Positions 25,343 to 34,551 are shown, numbered from the stretch's first letter. The stretch: 64,000 nt of DNA from Spirochaetaceae bacterium (GCA_020632655.1 JACKFD010000012.1:1-64000); one strand, 5' to 3'. The notes: generated from the sequence alone by a model not told the origin. Program-made: numbers and translations.

Positions 25343-26530
25343 ATGCGAAACGGATTCAAGGTCTTCGACGCCGACGCCCACGTCGTCTACCCCGCCGATC
25401 TCTGGGACCGGTACCTCGAGCCGCGCTTCAAGCATCGCATCGACCGCCGCAACCCCGCCGGCCTCGAGACCTACAACCCCGTGCTCGTCGACGGCCGCTA
25501 CTCCCAGCACGACACGAGCCTCTACGGCCAGTTCCAGAAGGCGATCGACTGGACGCACGAGGACATGGTCGCCCAGTACGGCGAGCTCGCGACGAAGGGC
25601 TTCACGGGCGCGCGCTGCGCCCGGGCGATGGACGTCGACGGCATCGACGTCATGGTCATCTACGGCCCCGAGTACGACCTCTGGGTCGACGGCATCGATC
25701 CGGAGCTGCAGGCCGCCATGGTCCGCGCCTACAACCGCTGGGGCGCGGACATGCGCGCCGACTCCGGCGGTCGCGTCCTCACGAGTGGCCCGATCCCGCT
25801 CAACGACGTGACGCGCGCCCTCGAGGAGATCCGCTACGCCTACGAGGAGCTCGACATCCGCAGCTTCTGGGCGCGGCCGAACCACTTCAACCATCGCAAT
25901 CTCGGCGACCGCTACTACGACCCGATCTGGGAGCTGCTGCAGGATCTCGACGTGCCCTTCGCGACCCACGAGTTCATGGGCCTGCGCGGCCAGAGCGAGG
26001 GCGTCGACCGCTTCAAGACCTTCACGGAGTGGCACACGATGGTGCATCAGGTCGAGGCCCAGGCGGCCTCGCTCTCGATGATCGTGCACGGCGTCTTCGA
26101 GCGCTTCCCGCGGCTGCGCTGCTCGTACATGGAGGCGGGCTGCGGCTGGCTCCCCTCCTGGCTCCATCGCATCGACGAGCACCTCGAACTCTCGGGCGGA
26201 GCCGAGTTCCCCGAGCTCACGATGGATGCGACCGGGTACTGGAAGCGCAACTGCTACATCACGACCGAGTGCGAGGATCCCTTCGTCGCCGACGTGATCC
26301 GGTGGCTGGGCGACGATCGCATCCTCTGGGAGTCGGACTTCCCGCACCCCGACTCGAAGTATCCGCATACGACGAAGGAGTTCCTCGATCTGACGCCGGA
26401 GGACATCTCGCTCGAGAGCAAGCGCAAGATCCTCTGGGACAACTCGATCGACTTCTATCGCTTCCCGGAAGGCTATCTGCCGTCGCAGTTCAAGGAGGCG
26501 ACGGACAAGCCGCTGACGGCGGCGGCCTAG
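25343..26530 (+). CDS. Amidohydrolase family 2 (ACMSD-like)
   Basis: A 395-residue metal-dependent hydrolase or decarboxylase of the amidohydrolase_2 group. Seen in order are FDADAHVVYP (the family's N-terminal metal site in DxH form), FATHEFMG, IVHGVFERFPRLR (family-typical His strand) and WESDFPHPDS with the final Asp. Relatives include ACMSD and various carboxylate decarboxylases. AGGAGAG precedes the ATG at 25343, so the upstream ATG at 25325 is less likely. The stop shares a CTAG with the convergent downstream gene. Substrate unknown. Confidence 0.87.
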   Translation: MRNGFKVFDADAHVVYPADLWDRYLEPRFKHRIDRRNPAGLETYNPVLVDGRYSQHDTSLYGQFQKAIDWTHEDMVAQYGELATKGFTGARCARAMDVDGIDVMVIYGPEYDLWVDGIDPELQAAMVRAYNRWGADMRADSGGRVLTSGPIPLNDVTRALEEIRYAYEELDIRSFWARPNHFNHRNLGDRYYDPIWELLQDLDVPFATHEFMGLRGQSEGVDRFKTFTEWHTMVHQVEAQAASLSMIVHGVFERFPRLRCSYMEAGCGWLPSWLHRIDEHLELSGGAEFPELTMDATGYWKRNCYITTECEDPFVADVIRWLGDDRILWESDFPHPDSKYPHTTKEFLDLTPEDISLESKRKILWDNSIDFYRFPEGYLPSQFKEATDKPLTAAA

Positions 26531-28149
26531 CGCCGAGGCGCGGGCGGGGCGGGCGGGATCAGGCGCTCCGCCCAGCCCGCGTCTCCGGTGTCGACGATCG
26601 AATGCGTCGACTCGGGCCACTCGTCGGGCGGTTCGTAGCGGGCCAGGCTCGTCGCGAGGAAGTCGGGACCGGCGTCGGAGGGATCGCGTCCCTCGGCCTC
26701 GCGGCGGCGCAGGCGCTCGAGCGCGATCCCGGGATCGCATCGGACCTCGAACAACCGGACCTCGACGCCGCTTTCCTCGGCCCATCGACGGGCGCGATCG
26801 CGTTCGGCGCGCTCGGTGAAGCTCGCGTCGAGCAGGGCGACCCGCCCGCTCGCGACGATGGGCGCCGCCCGCTCGAGCATCGCCGCATAGACCCGCGCGC
26901 GCGCCTCCGGGCGGTAGAGGCCCGTATCGGGCGCGGCGGAGGCACGGGCGTCGGTGGGTAGCCGGGCGAGATGCTTGCGCACCCGGTCGGAGGCGATCGC
27001 GATGCCGCGGCCCGCGCGGACGAGGGTGCGGGCGACGCTGCTCTTGCCGCAGCCGACCGTGCCGCAGAGGAGCGCGAGCGCGCCCTTCGCGGGGGGCTCG
27101 AGCAGGCGCTCGGCCAGGCCGAGATGGCCTTCGAGGCTGCGGCGGGCCGCGCTGCGCTGGGCCTCGGGCACGCTCGTCTGGCCGGCCGCCAGGGCGGCGA
27201 CCTTCGCGCGCACGAGCGCACGATAGGCGGCGTAGAAGTCGACGACCTCGAAGAGGCCGTAGTCGTCCGCGCGCGCCGCGTAGTCCGAGAGCAGCGACTC
27301 GGCGAGCTCCGGATGTCCCCGATAGCGCAGGTCCATCGCGAGGAAGGCCAGCTCCGAGGCCGTGTCGATCCGTCGCAGTGCGTCGTCGAACTCGAGGCAG
27401 TCGATCAAGAGGGGCTCGGCGGAGGTGTCCTCGAGCCAGACGTGGTCGAGGTGCAGATCGCCGTGACCATCGACCGCCCGGCCTTCGACGCGGCGCCGCT
27501 CGAAGGCCTGCGCCAGCGCGTCGAGTCTCGCGCGGATGTGCTGCTCCACGCGATCGATGCGCGTCGCATCGACGAGACCCGAGTCGGCGAGGGCGCGACT
27601 GCAGTCGAGCACGGGCCTGGCGATCCGCGCACGCCAGGCCGCGGCGTCGAAGGGGGCGGGCCGACCGAGGCCATGGCTCGCATGGAAGTGCGCGAGCTGC
27701 CGAGCGACCGCTTCGAGATGCTCGGGCGCGAGCGTGCCGGCCTCGAGGCGGGCGAGGGCGTCGGTGCCCGCGGCGAGGCGACGCATCACGACGACGTGCT
27801 CGGCCCCGGGGTCCTCGATCGACTCGCCGACGGGGCCGACGCGGGGGCCCGCTTCCGTCGCGACGATCGGGGCGACGCCGAGGTAGACCGAGGGCGCCAG
27901 TCGACGGTTGAGGGCGACCTCGCGGAGACAGTCCGCGTTGCGCGCCGCTCGCGTCCCGAAGTCGAGGAAGGGGAGACGGACTGACTTGCGAAGCTTGTAG
28001 ACGCGATCGCCGACGAGGAAGACGTGGGAGATATGCGTCTGGATCCATTCGACCCCGGGCGCATCCGCATCCCAGGCCGAGGGGCGGGCGAGCTGGCGGG
28101 CGAGGTCGTCGTTGTCGGCGTCGGGCTCCGCGCCGGGCGGTCCGCTCAC
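26527..28149 (-). CDS. Phosphotransferase/P-loop kinase fusion
   Basis: A 540-residue two-domain protein. The N-terminal ~330 residues resemble the aminoglycoside-phosphotransferase fold (COG2187), with the catalytic-loop motif DGHGDLHLDHVW and the metal-site ECLEFDDALR-like CLEFDDALRRID. The C-terminal ~200 residues are a small P-loop kinase (COG0645) with Walker A GTVGCGKSS. This fusion is widespread and poorly characterised; small-molecule phosphorylation is inferred. The GTG start overlaps the stop of the universal stress protein as GTGA, so the two are co-translated. Convergent overlap with the amidohydrolase stop. Confidence 0.85.
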   Translation of the reverse strand: MSGPPGAEPDADNDDLARQLARPSAWDADAPGVEWIQTHISHVFLVGDRVYKLRKSVRLPFLDFGTRAARNADCLREVALNRRLAPSVYLGVAPIVATEAGPRVGPVGESIEDPGAEHVVVMRRLAAGTDALARLEAGTLAPEHLEAVARQLAHFHASHGLGRPAPFDAAAWRARIARPVLDCSRALADSGLVDATRIDRVEQHIRARLDALAQAFERRRVEGRAVDGHGDLHLDHVWLEDTSAEPLLIDCLEFDDALRRIDTASELAFLAMDLRYRGHPELAESLLSDYAARADDYGLFEVVDFYAAYRALVRAKVAALAAGQTSVPEAQRSAARRSLEGHLGLAERLLEPPAKGALALLCGTVGCGKSSVARTLVRAGRGIAIASDRVRKHLARLPTDARASAAPDTGLYRPEARARVYAAMLERAAPIVASGRVALLDASFTERAERDRARRWAEESGVEVRLFEVRCDPGIALERLRRREAEGRDPSDAGPDFLATSLARYEPPDEWPESTHSIVDTGDAGWAERLIPPAPPAPRR

Positions 28150-28598
28150 GCAGGCTTCGCCTTGACCGTCAGCACGGGGCAGGGCGCCAGCCGCACGACG
28201 CGCTCGGCCGTGCTGCCGAGCAGCATGTGGTCGAGACCCGTGAGGCCGCGGGTGCCGAGCACGACGAGATCCGCTCCGAGCCGCTCCGCTTCGTCGACGA
28301 TCGCCGCGGCGGCCCGCTCCATCACGACGCGGCCCTTCGTCTCGACGCCGCGGGCGCCCACGTCGGCGACCAGCTTCTCCATCGCGCCCTCCGCCTCCTT
28401 GCGGATCGGCTCGACGATGTCGAAGGGCGTCGTGAAGTCGCCGCCGAGACCGGCGTAGAAGGGGGGCACCTCGAGGTGATAGGCGTGGAAGAGCTCGATG
28501 CGCGCATCGAAGCGGCGGGCCAGCTCGACGGCCAGGTCGAGGGCGGCCGTCGCGTCGGGTGAGAAGTCGGTCGGGACGAGGATCGTGCGGATCTGCAT
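28146..28598 (-). CDS. Universal stress protein
   Basis: A 150-residue single UspA domain. It has TILVPTDFSPDA at the N-terminus and the ATP-binding C-terminal motif GTRGLTGLDHMLLGSTAERV followed by CPVLTVK. Usp proteins bind ATP and respond to starvation or oxidative stress. GGAGG lies about nine bases before the ATG. It is the first gene of a coupled pair with the phosphotransferase/kinase fusion. Confidence 0.92.
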   Translation of the reverse strand: MQIRTILVPTDFSPDATAALDLAVELARRFDARIELFHAYHLEVPPFYAGLGGDFTTPFDIVEPIRKEAEGAMEKLVADVGARGVETKGRVVMERAAAAIVDEAERLGADLVVLGTRGLTGLDHMLLGSTAERVVRLAPCPVLTVKAKPA

Positions 28599-28756
28599 GT
28601 CGGGGCTGCCTCCTGCTCCGGACCGGAAGTGCAACGGCCGTGCCGCCAGGTCGAGCGGGTCACGGGCTCCAGCGCGGTCTCCCGCCCGAAGACCGGGGCG
28701 CGTCCGTCCGTGTCGGGGCAGGGAACCGCAGATCGTGGCGGTCGGCCACCCGGTGC

Positions 28757-29347
28757 TCAGCTCGCGAGCGGCACGACGCGAAGCATCTCGTAGGCCGGCT
28801 CCCGGTCGGCTGCGGCGGCCGGGCGCGCCGATCGCTGCGCGGGGGCGCGCGAGGCGTAGAGGGCCAGTCGATCGAGCCGGACGTGGACCGTCGAGACGTC
28901 GATCGAGGCCGCCCAGGCGAGGGCTTCGCGGCGTGCCGTGCGGTCCGCCCGCCGCGCGATGCGCGCGAGCGTGAGATGGGGATGCGGCGGTCGGCTGTCG
29001 GCGGGTCGGTCGGCCGCGGCCAGCGCCCGGTCGCGCAGCCCCCCGAGCAGCGTCGCGAGCGTCTCCCCCGCCTCGTCCCGGGCGAGGACCCGCGCGGCGA
29101 GAGCCGAGGCCGTGCGCGCCGGCCCCATCGCCTCGACCCGGCCGAGCCGACCCGCGCAGGGCGCCGGCAGGCCGCCTTGCAGCGTCGCCCAGGCCGCATC
29201 GGCCTGCGTCGGCTCGACCCGACCCAGGAACGCGACCGTCACGTGCAGGTCGGCCCGATGCACGAGACGGATGGCGTCGGGCGCAGCCGGCAGGCGCTCG
29301 AGCCAGTCCCCCGCCTCGACCGGAAACGCCACGAAGACGCTCGCCAA
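28757..29347 (-). CDS. thpR: RNA 2',3'-cyclic phosphodiesterase (ThpR)
   Basis: About 196 residues of the 2H phosphoesterase superfamily. The two HxT signatures are LHVTVAFLG near residue 36 and PHLTLAR further on. ThpR hydrolyses 2',3'-cyclic phosphates and has in-vitro 2'-5' ligase activity. The TTG at 29347 with GGAGG just upstream gives the family-typical start ASVFVAF. An in-frame ATG at 29365 would add six residues (MRAGGT). Confidence 0.82.
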   Translation of the reverse strand: MASVFVAFPVEAGDWLERLPAAPDAIRLVHRADLHVTVAFLGRVEPTQADAAWATLQGGLPAPCAGRLGRVEAMGPARTASALAARVLARDEAGETLATLLGGLRDRALAAADRPADSRPPHPHLTLARIARRADRTARREALAWAASIDVSTVHVRLDRLALYASRAPAQRSARPAAAADREPAYEMLRVVPLAS

Positions 29348-29507
29348 CGTTCCTCCCGCCCGCATCGCCCGTCCGCCGCGCCGGAGTCTTCCACGTCGGG
29401 CGTGGGCGTGCCGGCAGCGCGACATGCGGTGCAAGCAGGGGGCGAGACCCGGGTGCGAACCCCGCTGTGGGATCGCGGCCGGCCAGGTGAAATCTTCGGT
29501 CCACGCC

Positions 29508-30194
29508 TCAGGCGATGCGATCCTCGGGCGGTGGCAGGGCGCGCTCGATCGCGAGCCGCGACCGACGCAGGCTCGCCTTCACGGCGTCGCGGGACTTGCC
29601 GGTCCGATCGGCGATGTGCCGGATCGGCGCGCCATCCGCATAGCGGAGATGGAAGATCGAGCGGTTCTCCTCGCCGCGCAGCCGTTCGAGGGCGAGGTCG
29701 CAGCGTTCGAGGGCGCGCGCCGCGTCGAGGCGGCGCTCGATGCGCGCATCGAAGGCGGGCTCGCCCGATTCCTCGGCACTGCCCGGGCCGATCATCCAGC
29801 GATCGCCGAAGCGGTAGAAGCGCAGGCAGACGTGGCGCGCGATGCCGAGCAGCCAGGTGCGCAGGCTCGAGCGACCCTCGAACCGTTCGATCGATCGAAG
29901 CGCCTGGACGAAGGTGTCGTGGGTCAGGTCCTCGGCCTCGGCGTCGCTCCGCACGCGCTTGCGGATGAAGCGGAAGACGGCGTCGCGATGTTGCGCGTAG
30001 ACGATCTCGAGCAGCTCGGGATCGCGTGCTCGGAGCCGATCGAGCGGGAAGAGGGACTCGTCGGGCTCGCTCGGCCCATACGCGCGCTCCGCGACGACCA
30101 CCCGTCGCAGGGCCGGTCGCGACGGACTCGCGCGGTCGGCGTCGGGCGTCGGGGCGGCTTCGATCTCGAAGGGGTCGGGCAGCGGCATCGACAT
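29508..30194 (-). CDS. ECF-type RNA polymerase sigma factor
   Basis: A 228-residue sigma-70 family protein. Region 2 (about residues 65-125) has DAVFRFIRKRVRSDAEAEDL and TWLLGIARHVCLRF. Region 4 has IRHIADRTGKSRDAVKASL, a helix-turn-helix that reads the -35 element. A ~55-residue acidic, proline-rich N-terminal extension precedes region 2. No anti-sigma factor is adjacent. GAGGTG lies six bases before the ATG. The upstream DNA has an 18-bp dyad and an AAC/CGTC-type element, consistent with autoregulation. Confidence 0.9.
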   Translation of the reverse strand: MSMPLPDPFEIEAAPTPDADRASPSRPALRRVVVAERAYGPSEPDESLFPLDRLRARDPELLEIVYAQHRDAVFRFIRKRVRSDAEAEDLTHDTFVQALRSIERFEGRSSLRTWLLGIARHVCLRFYRFGDRWMIGPGSAEESGEPAFDARIERRLDAARALERCDLALERLRGEENRSIFHLRYADGAPIRHIADRTGKSRDAVKASLRRSRLAIERALPPPEDRIA

Positions 30195-30229
30195 GAGGAG
30201 CACCTCGCGTACCCGAGTTGTGCAAGCGA

Positions 30230-30247
30230 CGTGCCGCGTGTGGCACG
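30230..30247. promoter_or_regulatory. Dyad upstream of sigma factor
   Basis: CGTGCC-GCGTGT-GGCACG, with perfect 6-bp arms, lies 36-53 bases upstream of the sigma factor start. It would fall in the early leader if the promoter at 30278-30303 is used. It could be an operator or a leader hairpin. Confidence 0.4.
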
Positions 30248-30277
30248 ACTCGAGCGCAGCGGGGTGCGAGCGCGCGC

Positions 30278-30303
30278 GACGTGCGTGCACCCGTGCGAGG
30301 TTG
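30278..30303 (-). promoter_or_regulatory. Candidate ECF-type promoter
   Basis: Read on the minus strand, CAACC (30303-30299) and CGTC (30281-30278) are separated by 17 bases, the arrangement of the AAC/CGTC promoters used by many ECF sigma factors. It lies about 80 bases before the sigma factor start. The motifs are short, so a chance match is possible. Confidence 0.28.
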
Positions 30304-30347
30304 AGGACCCCATCGCCGATCGGCCCGCGCGCGCCTGGCGGAGTTGC

Positions 30348-31397
30348 CTACTCGCTGCTGCTCTGGCGGACGTCGTGCACGACGTAGAAGAGGCAGTCGC
30401 TGGTGGCGATCGCGGCGTCCATCGTGATCATGATCGGCATGAAGGGCCGTCGCGCGACGAGCGCATCGTGCTGCCGTTCGAAGTAGTCGGCCGCGCGATC
30501 CCGGCCGGCCTCGTCGATCAGCTCGAGCGGACAGTCCGCCTCCGCGGGCCCGACCCAGCCGACCCGGGCGCCGGCGGGCACGACCTCGAAGTTGTGGCGG
30601 TCGAGATCGTCGGGCATCGTGAGATGCGCCGACGGATCGAGCGCCTGCGCCATCACGAGTCGCCGGCCGGGCCGCATCCGCGCGCGCATGGGCATGCGCA
30701 GGATGCGGACCTCGACGCCCCGGTCGAGGGGCTCGAAGAGCGACTCCGTCTCGAGCAGCGCCGACAGGCCCGCGCGGGCGATGCGATCCGCGGCGTCGTC
30801 ACCGCTCTTGCCGACCTCGACCGTGACCGCGGGGCAGGACGACACGGCCTCGAGCAGCGCGCCCAGCCGGAGATGGCTCCAGACGAAGTGACGACCGAAG
30901 CGGGCGGCCAGCGCGAGCGCCTCGCGCGAGGGGTCGAGGCCGATCGCGTAGGCGGGGTTGCGACCCGTGTTGTTGTGCAGGTCGACGACGGCCTCGGGCC
31001 GCTGATGGTCGATCAGGTCGAGGATCGCGTGGGCGATCCGGGCCTCGGGATCGACGCCTTCCGTGTCGCGTGGATCGCCGAAGCAGCGGTTCAGATCGCG
31101 ACGACCCGGGACGCTGCGATGGGTGAAGACGGGATGCAGCCGGGCGGCCTCGACGTTCGCCACGACGCAGATCGCGTCGACCGCGGGCACGACGCCGCTG
31201 CGCAGCCAAGCGTGCATGGCGAGGAAGCCCGAGGGCTCGTTGCCGTGGAGCAGGGTCGTCACGACGCGTGTGCGCGAGCGGTCGCGACCCGCGACGTGCC
31301 AGGCCGAAGCGCCCTCGAGTCCTTCGAGGAAGGCGAGCGGATCCTCGGGCACGTCGTTGCAGCGCGGCGCGTCGTGCACGCGCAGGGCGTCGCTCAT
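30348..31397 (-). CDS. Succinylglutamate desuccinylase/aspartoacylase family
   Basis: A 349-residue zinc carboxypeptidase-fold enzyme (AstE/AspA group). The zinc motif HGNEPSG (the HxxE type) comes early, followed by RRDLNRCFGDP, DLHNNTG (third ligand region) and VTVEVGKSG with the expected catalytic Glu. Members hydrolyse N-acyl amino acids. The ATG overlaps the stop of the GCS2-like ligase as ATGA, so ligase and hydrolase are made together. Substrate unknown. Confidence 0.85.
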   Translation of the reverse strand: MSDALRVHDAPRCNDVPEDPLAFLEGLEGASAWHVAGRDRSRTRVVTTLLHGNEPSGFLAMHAWLRSGVVPAVDAICVVANVEAARLHPVFTHRSVPGRRDLNRCFGDPRDTEGVDPEARIAHAILDLIDHQRPEAVVDLHNNTGRNPAYAIGLDPSREALALAARFGRHFVWSHLRLGALLEAVSSCPAVTVEVGKSGDDAADRIARAGLSALLETESLFEPLDRGVEVRILRMPMRARMRPGRRLVMAQALDPSAHLTMPDDLDRHNFEVVPAGARVGWVGPAEADCPLELIDEAGRDRAADYFERQHDALVARRPFMPIMITMDAAIATSDCLFYVVHDVRQSSSE

Positions 31398-32881
31398 GCC
31401 GGCAGGCTCCAGCGATCGACCGGCTCGCCCGAGCGCGAACGCTCGAGGTAGGCGCGGAACATCGCCGCGATCGCCTCGGCCCGCGGTCGCGTCCGCTCGG
31501 CCGCCGCGAGGGCGCGGCGCTGCCAGACCGCGGCGGTCTGTCCGGTCCCCGCGCGCCGCTCGACGATCGCGAGCAGTCGGCTGGCGTCGCCCGCATCGAC
31601 GCCCGCGCGCAAGAGCCCCGCCTCCGCGCGCGCGAGCAGCTTCGGCGCGAGCCGGCGCAGCGGCTCGGCGTCGCCGGACCCGCCGAGCGCCGCGGGCCAC
31701 TCGAGCTCGACGTCGACGCCCTGCCGTGCGGCGCGATAGAAGTCGGCGTGCACGCGCTCGAAGGGCGTCGTGCGCCGCCACTCGCCGGCCTCGTCGCGCG
31801 CCGCCGTGTCGAGGCCGAGCCCGATCAGGAAGGCGGCGCTCGCGACCATGTCGATCACGCTCGGTCCGGCGGGCAGGGCGCGCATCTCGATGCGCAGGTG
31901 GCCGCCGCCGGCGGGATCGTAGATCGCGCGATTCCAGCGCCAGACCGTGCCCTGGTGCAGGCGCAGCTCGCGCAGTCCGGGGGCGCCCGGCCCGGCGAGC
32001 GCTTCGCGCGGCTCCTCGACGTCGAGGACCGGCAGGAGCGGCGGATGGCCGAGGACGGGCTCGCGGAAGAGCTCGAGGGGGTCCGGCGTCCAGCTCGTGC
32101 CGAAGGAGACGCGCGCGGGGCGGCCGTCGCGGCCGCGTTCGGCGCGGTGGTCGACGGCCTGCTTGAAGAGGGCGATGCGCGTCTCGTCCCAGAGGCGATG
32201 ACCGAGGAAGGTCGGTGAGTTGGCGCCGAGGGCGAGGGCGGCCGGCGTGGCGAGCTGGATCGCGTCGTAGACCCGCGCGAAGTCGTCCGGTGCCACGCGC
32301 AGATGGAGCTGGAAGGAGGTCGCCGCGCCCTCGAAGGTCACGTCCTCGCAGTCGAGCCGGAGGATGTCCTCGCCGTGGATGTCGAGGGAGAAGGGCGCGT
32401 CGCGCAGTCCGCGCAGCGCACGGGAGAGCGCCTCGTAACGCAGGCTGCTCGTCATCGCGTCGCCCTCGAGCTCCTCGCGCGAGAGCGTCGGCAGGATCCC
32501 GATCATCGCGGGCCGCACGCCGTGCAGCGCGCACGCCCGCTCGAGCTCCGCCAGACAGTCGTGGCACTCGTCGATCAGCCGGGTGAAGGATGCGCCGGCG
32601 AGCGGCCCGTAGGCGAGATTCGCCTCGAGGTTGAAGCGGTCGAGCTCGACCGTGAGCCGCGGGTCGACGGACTCGCGCAGTACCTCGACGTTGCGCGGTC
32701 GCGCGCGGTCGTCGGGCCCGACGAGCGAGACCTCGAGCTCGGCGCCGAGGGTCGCCTCGCCCGCTCCGAAGCCCGGCCGCGCGAGCAGCGCCTCGAGCAC
32801 TTCGAGCGAGTCGCCGAGTCGCCGGGCGAAGCGCGCCCGATCCTCGTCGTCGAACTCCGTGCGGTCGATCTCGATGCCCAT
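31394..32881 (-). CDS. Glutamate-cysteine ligase-like (GCS2) protein
   Basis: A 495-residue ATP-dependent carboxylate-amine ligase of the GCS2 group. Landmarks are TLGAELEVSLVG near residue 45, VELDRFNLEANL, SLDIHGEDILRLD, and HLRIEMRALPAGPSVIDMVA in the C-terminal half. The first coupled gene partner is the aspartoacylase-like enzyme downstream. The substrate may be glutamate/cysteine or another amino acid pair; the length exceeds the short YbdK type (about 370). It is divergent from the DASS transporter, 71 bases apart. Confidence 0.82.
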   Translation of the reverse strand: MGIEIDRTEFDDEDRARFARRLGDSLEVLEALLARPGFGAGEATLGAELEVSLVGPDDRARPRNVEVLRESVDPRLTVELDRFNLEANLAYGPLAGASFTRLIDECHDCLAELERACALHGVRPAMIGILPTLSREELEGDAMTSSLRYEALSRALRGLRDAPFSLDIHGEDILRLDCEDVTFEGAATSFQLHLRVAPDDFARVYDAIQLATPAALALGANSPTFLGHRLWDETRIALFKQAVDHRAERGRDGRPARVSFGTSWTPDPLELFREPVLGHPPLLPVLDVEEPREALAGPGAPGLRELRLHQGTVWRWNRAIYDPAGGGHLRIEMRALPAGPSVIDMVASAAFLIGLGLDTAARDEAGEWRRTTPFERVHADFYRAARQGVDVELEWPAALGGSGDAEPLRRLAPKLLARAEAGLLRAGVDAGDASRLLAIVERRAGTGQTAAVWQRRALAAAERTRPRAEAIAAMFRAYLERSRSGEPVDRWSLPA

Positions 32882-32952
32882 CGGCGCGCGAGTGTAGACA
32901 CGAAACGCCCCGCTCGCGTGCCACCGATCGACGCGCGTGTCACCATCGCGCG

Positions 32953-34551
32953 GTGTCCGACGCCGCCGCGCCGCCTCCGCTCCCGTCGCCTGCCGCCTCC
33001 GCCGCGCCGCCTCCGCTTCCGCAGCCTGCCGCCTCCGCCGCGCCGCCTCCGCGTCCGCCGGTCCCGACCCTCGCGGCGCGGGTGGGTCTCTTCGCCGGAC
33101 CGGCCCTCGCGATCGCCTGGCTCGCGGTCGGTGCGCTCCTCGAGCCCGACGCCGGAGCGCGGGCGCCGGGCGATCTCGACCCGGCCGGCCGGGCGACGGC
33201 GGCGGTCGCGCTGTGGATGGCGATCTGGTGGCTCGGCGAGTCGATCCCGATCCATGCGACGGCGCTGCTGCCCCTCGCGCTCTTCCCGCTGCTCGGGGTG
33301 GCGACCCCGGTCGAGGCGGCTGCGCCCTACGCGCATCCGCTGATCTTCCTCTTCATGGGCGGCTTCATGCTGGCGCTCGCGATGCAGCGCAGCGGTCTGC
33401 ATCGCCGCTTCGCCCTCGCCACCCTCGCCGCGGTCGGCGATCGGCCGGCGAACATGGTGGCGGGCTTCATGGCCGCGGCCGCGGCGCTCAGCATGTGGGT
33501 CTCGAATACGGCGACGGCCGTGATGCTGCTGCCCGTCGGCACGAGCGTGATCGCCCTGGCGGAATCGCGCGCACCGGCCGCCTGGAACGACGCCGGCCGG
33601 CGCGGCTTCGCGACGGCGCTGCTCCTCGGCATCGCCTACGGCGCATCGATCGGGGGCGTCGCCACGCCGATCGGGACGCCCCCGAATCTCTTCCTGCTCT
33701 CCTACCTCTCGTCGGAGCTGGGTCTCGAGATCTCCTTCGGACGCTGGATGGCCGTCGGGGTGCCGCTCGTGCTCGTGATGGGACCGGCCTCCTGGTGGCT
33801 ACTCGTGCATCGGCTCTTTCCCGTGCCGGAGGCGCCGCTCGAGGGCGGTCGTGAGGTGATCGCTCGGGATCGGCGCGCGCTCGGGCCGATGAGCCCGGCG
33901 GAGCGGCGGGTGCTCGGGGTCTTCGTGGTGGTCTGCGGGCTCTGGATCGGCGAGCCCTGGCTCGCGGGCGTGGCGCTCGGCGCCTGGCATCCGCTCGCGG
34001 GGCTCGGGGATGCGGGCATCGCGATCGGTGGCGCGCTCGCGCTCTTCTGCCTGCCGGACGGCCGCGGCGGGCGGGTGCTCGACTGGGAGACGGCGAGCAC
34101 CCTGCCGTTTGGCGTGCTGATCCTCTTCGGAGGTGGCCTCTCACTCGCCGCCGCGATCGGCCGGCACGGCGTCGACGACTGGATCGGGGCGCAGGGCGCC
34201 GGGCTGGCCGGCTGGCCCCTCGTCGTGATCGTGGGTGTGGTCGTGACGGGGATGGTCTTCCTCACGGAGCTGACGAGCAATACGGCCTCCACGGCGGCGC
34301 TCGTGCCCGTGCTCGCGTCCCTCGCGACGGGGATCGGCCTGCCGCCGATCGCCCTCGCCGTGCCGGCCGCGATCGCGGCCAGCTTCGCCTTCATGCTGCC
34401 GGTCGCGACGCCACCGAACGCCGTCGTCTTCGGCTCCGGGCGTGTCGCCCTCACGGACATGATCCGCGCGGGGCTCTGGCTGAACGCGCTCGGCATCGTC
34501 GTGATCACGTTCTTCGTGTTCGCGCTCGTGCTGCCCGTGCTGGGCGGCTGA
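32953..34551 (+). CDS. DASS/SLC13 anion transporter
   Basis: A 532-residue divalent anion:sodium symporter-family protein with about 12 hydrophobic segments. The duplicated SNT-type motifs are SNTATAVMLLPVGTS and TSNTASTAALVPVL, with PIGTPPN and ATPPNAVVFGSG nearby, which form the substrate and sodium sites. Likely substrates are dicarboxylates or sulfate. The first ~40 residues are an unusual Ala/Pro-rich repeat. The start (GTG) lacks a clear Shine-Dalgarno. Confidence 0.88.
   Translation: MSDAAAPPPLPSPAASAAPPPLPQPAASAAPPPRPPVPTLAARVGLFAGPALAIAWLAVGALLEPDAGARAPGDLDPAGRATAAVALWMAIWWLGESIPIHATALLPLALFPLLGVATPVEAAAPYAHPLIFLFMGGFMLALAMQRSGLHRRFALATLAAVGDRPANMVAGFMAAAAALSMWVSNTATAVMLLPVGTSVIALAESRAPAAWNDAGRRGFATALLLGIAYGASIGGVATPIGTPPNLFLLSYLSSELGLEISFGRWMAVGVPLVLVMGPASWWLLVHRLFPVPEAPLEGGREVIARDRRALGPMSPAERRVLGVFVVVCGLWIGEPWLAGVALGAWHPLAGLGDAGIAIGGALALFCLPDGRGGRVLDWETASTLPFGVLILFGGGLSLAAAIGRHGVDDWIGAQGAGLAGWPLVVIVGVVVTGMVFLTELTSNTASTAALVPVLASLATGIGLPPIALAVPAAIAASFAFMLPVATPPNAVVFGSGRVALTDMIRAGLWLNALGIVVITFFVFALVLPVLGG
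32965..33060 (+). repeat. 36-bp coding minisatellite
   Basis: Two full units (32965-33000 and 33001-33036) and two thirds of a third, each starting GCCGCGCCGCCTCCGC, encode the Ala/Pro-rich cytoplasmic N-terminus (AAPPPLP...PAAS) of the DASS transporter. Units 1 and 2 differ at only a few bases. Confidence 0.85.

Noticed and set aside
29400..29480. Cobalamin-riboswitch-like stretch GGGTGCGAACCCCGCTG on the plus strand
   Set aside because: It lacks the conserved B12-box and the rest of the core, and no plus-strand gene follows it.
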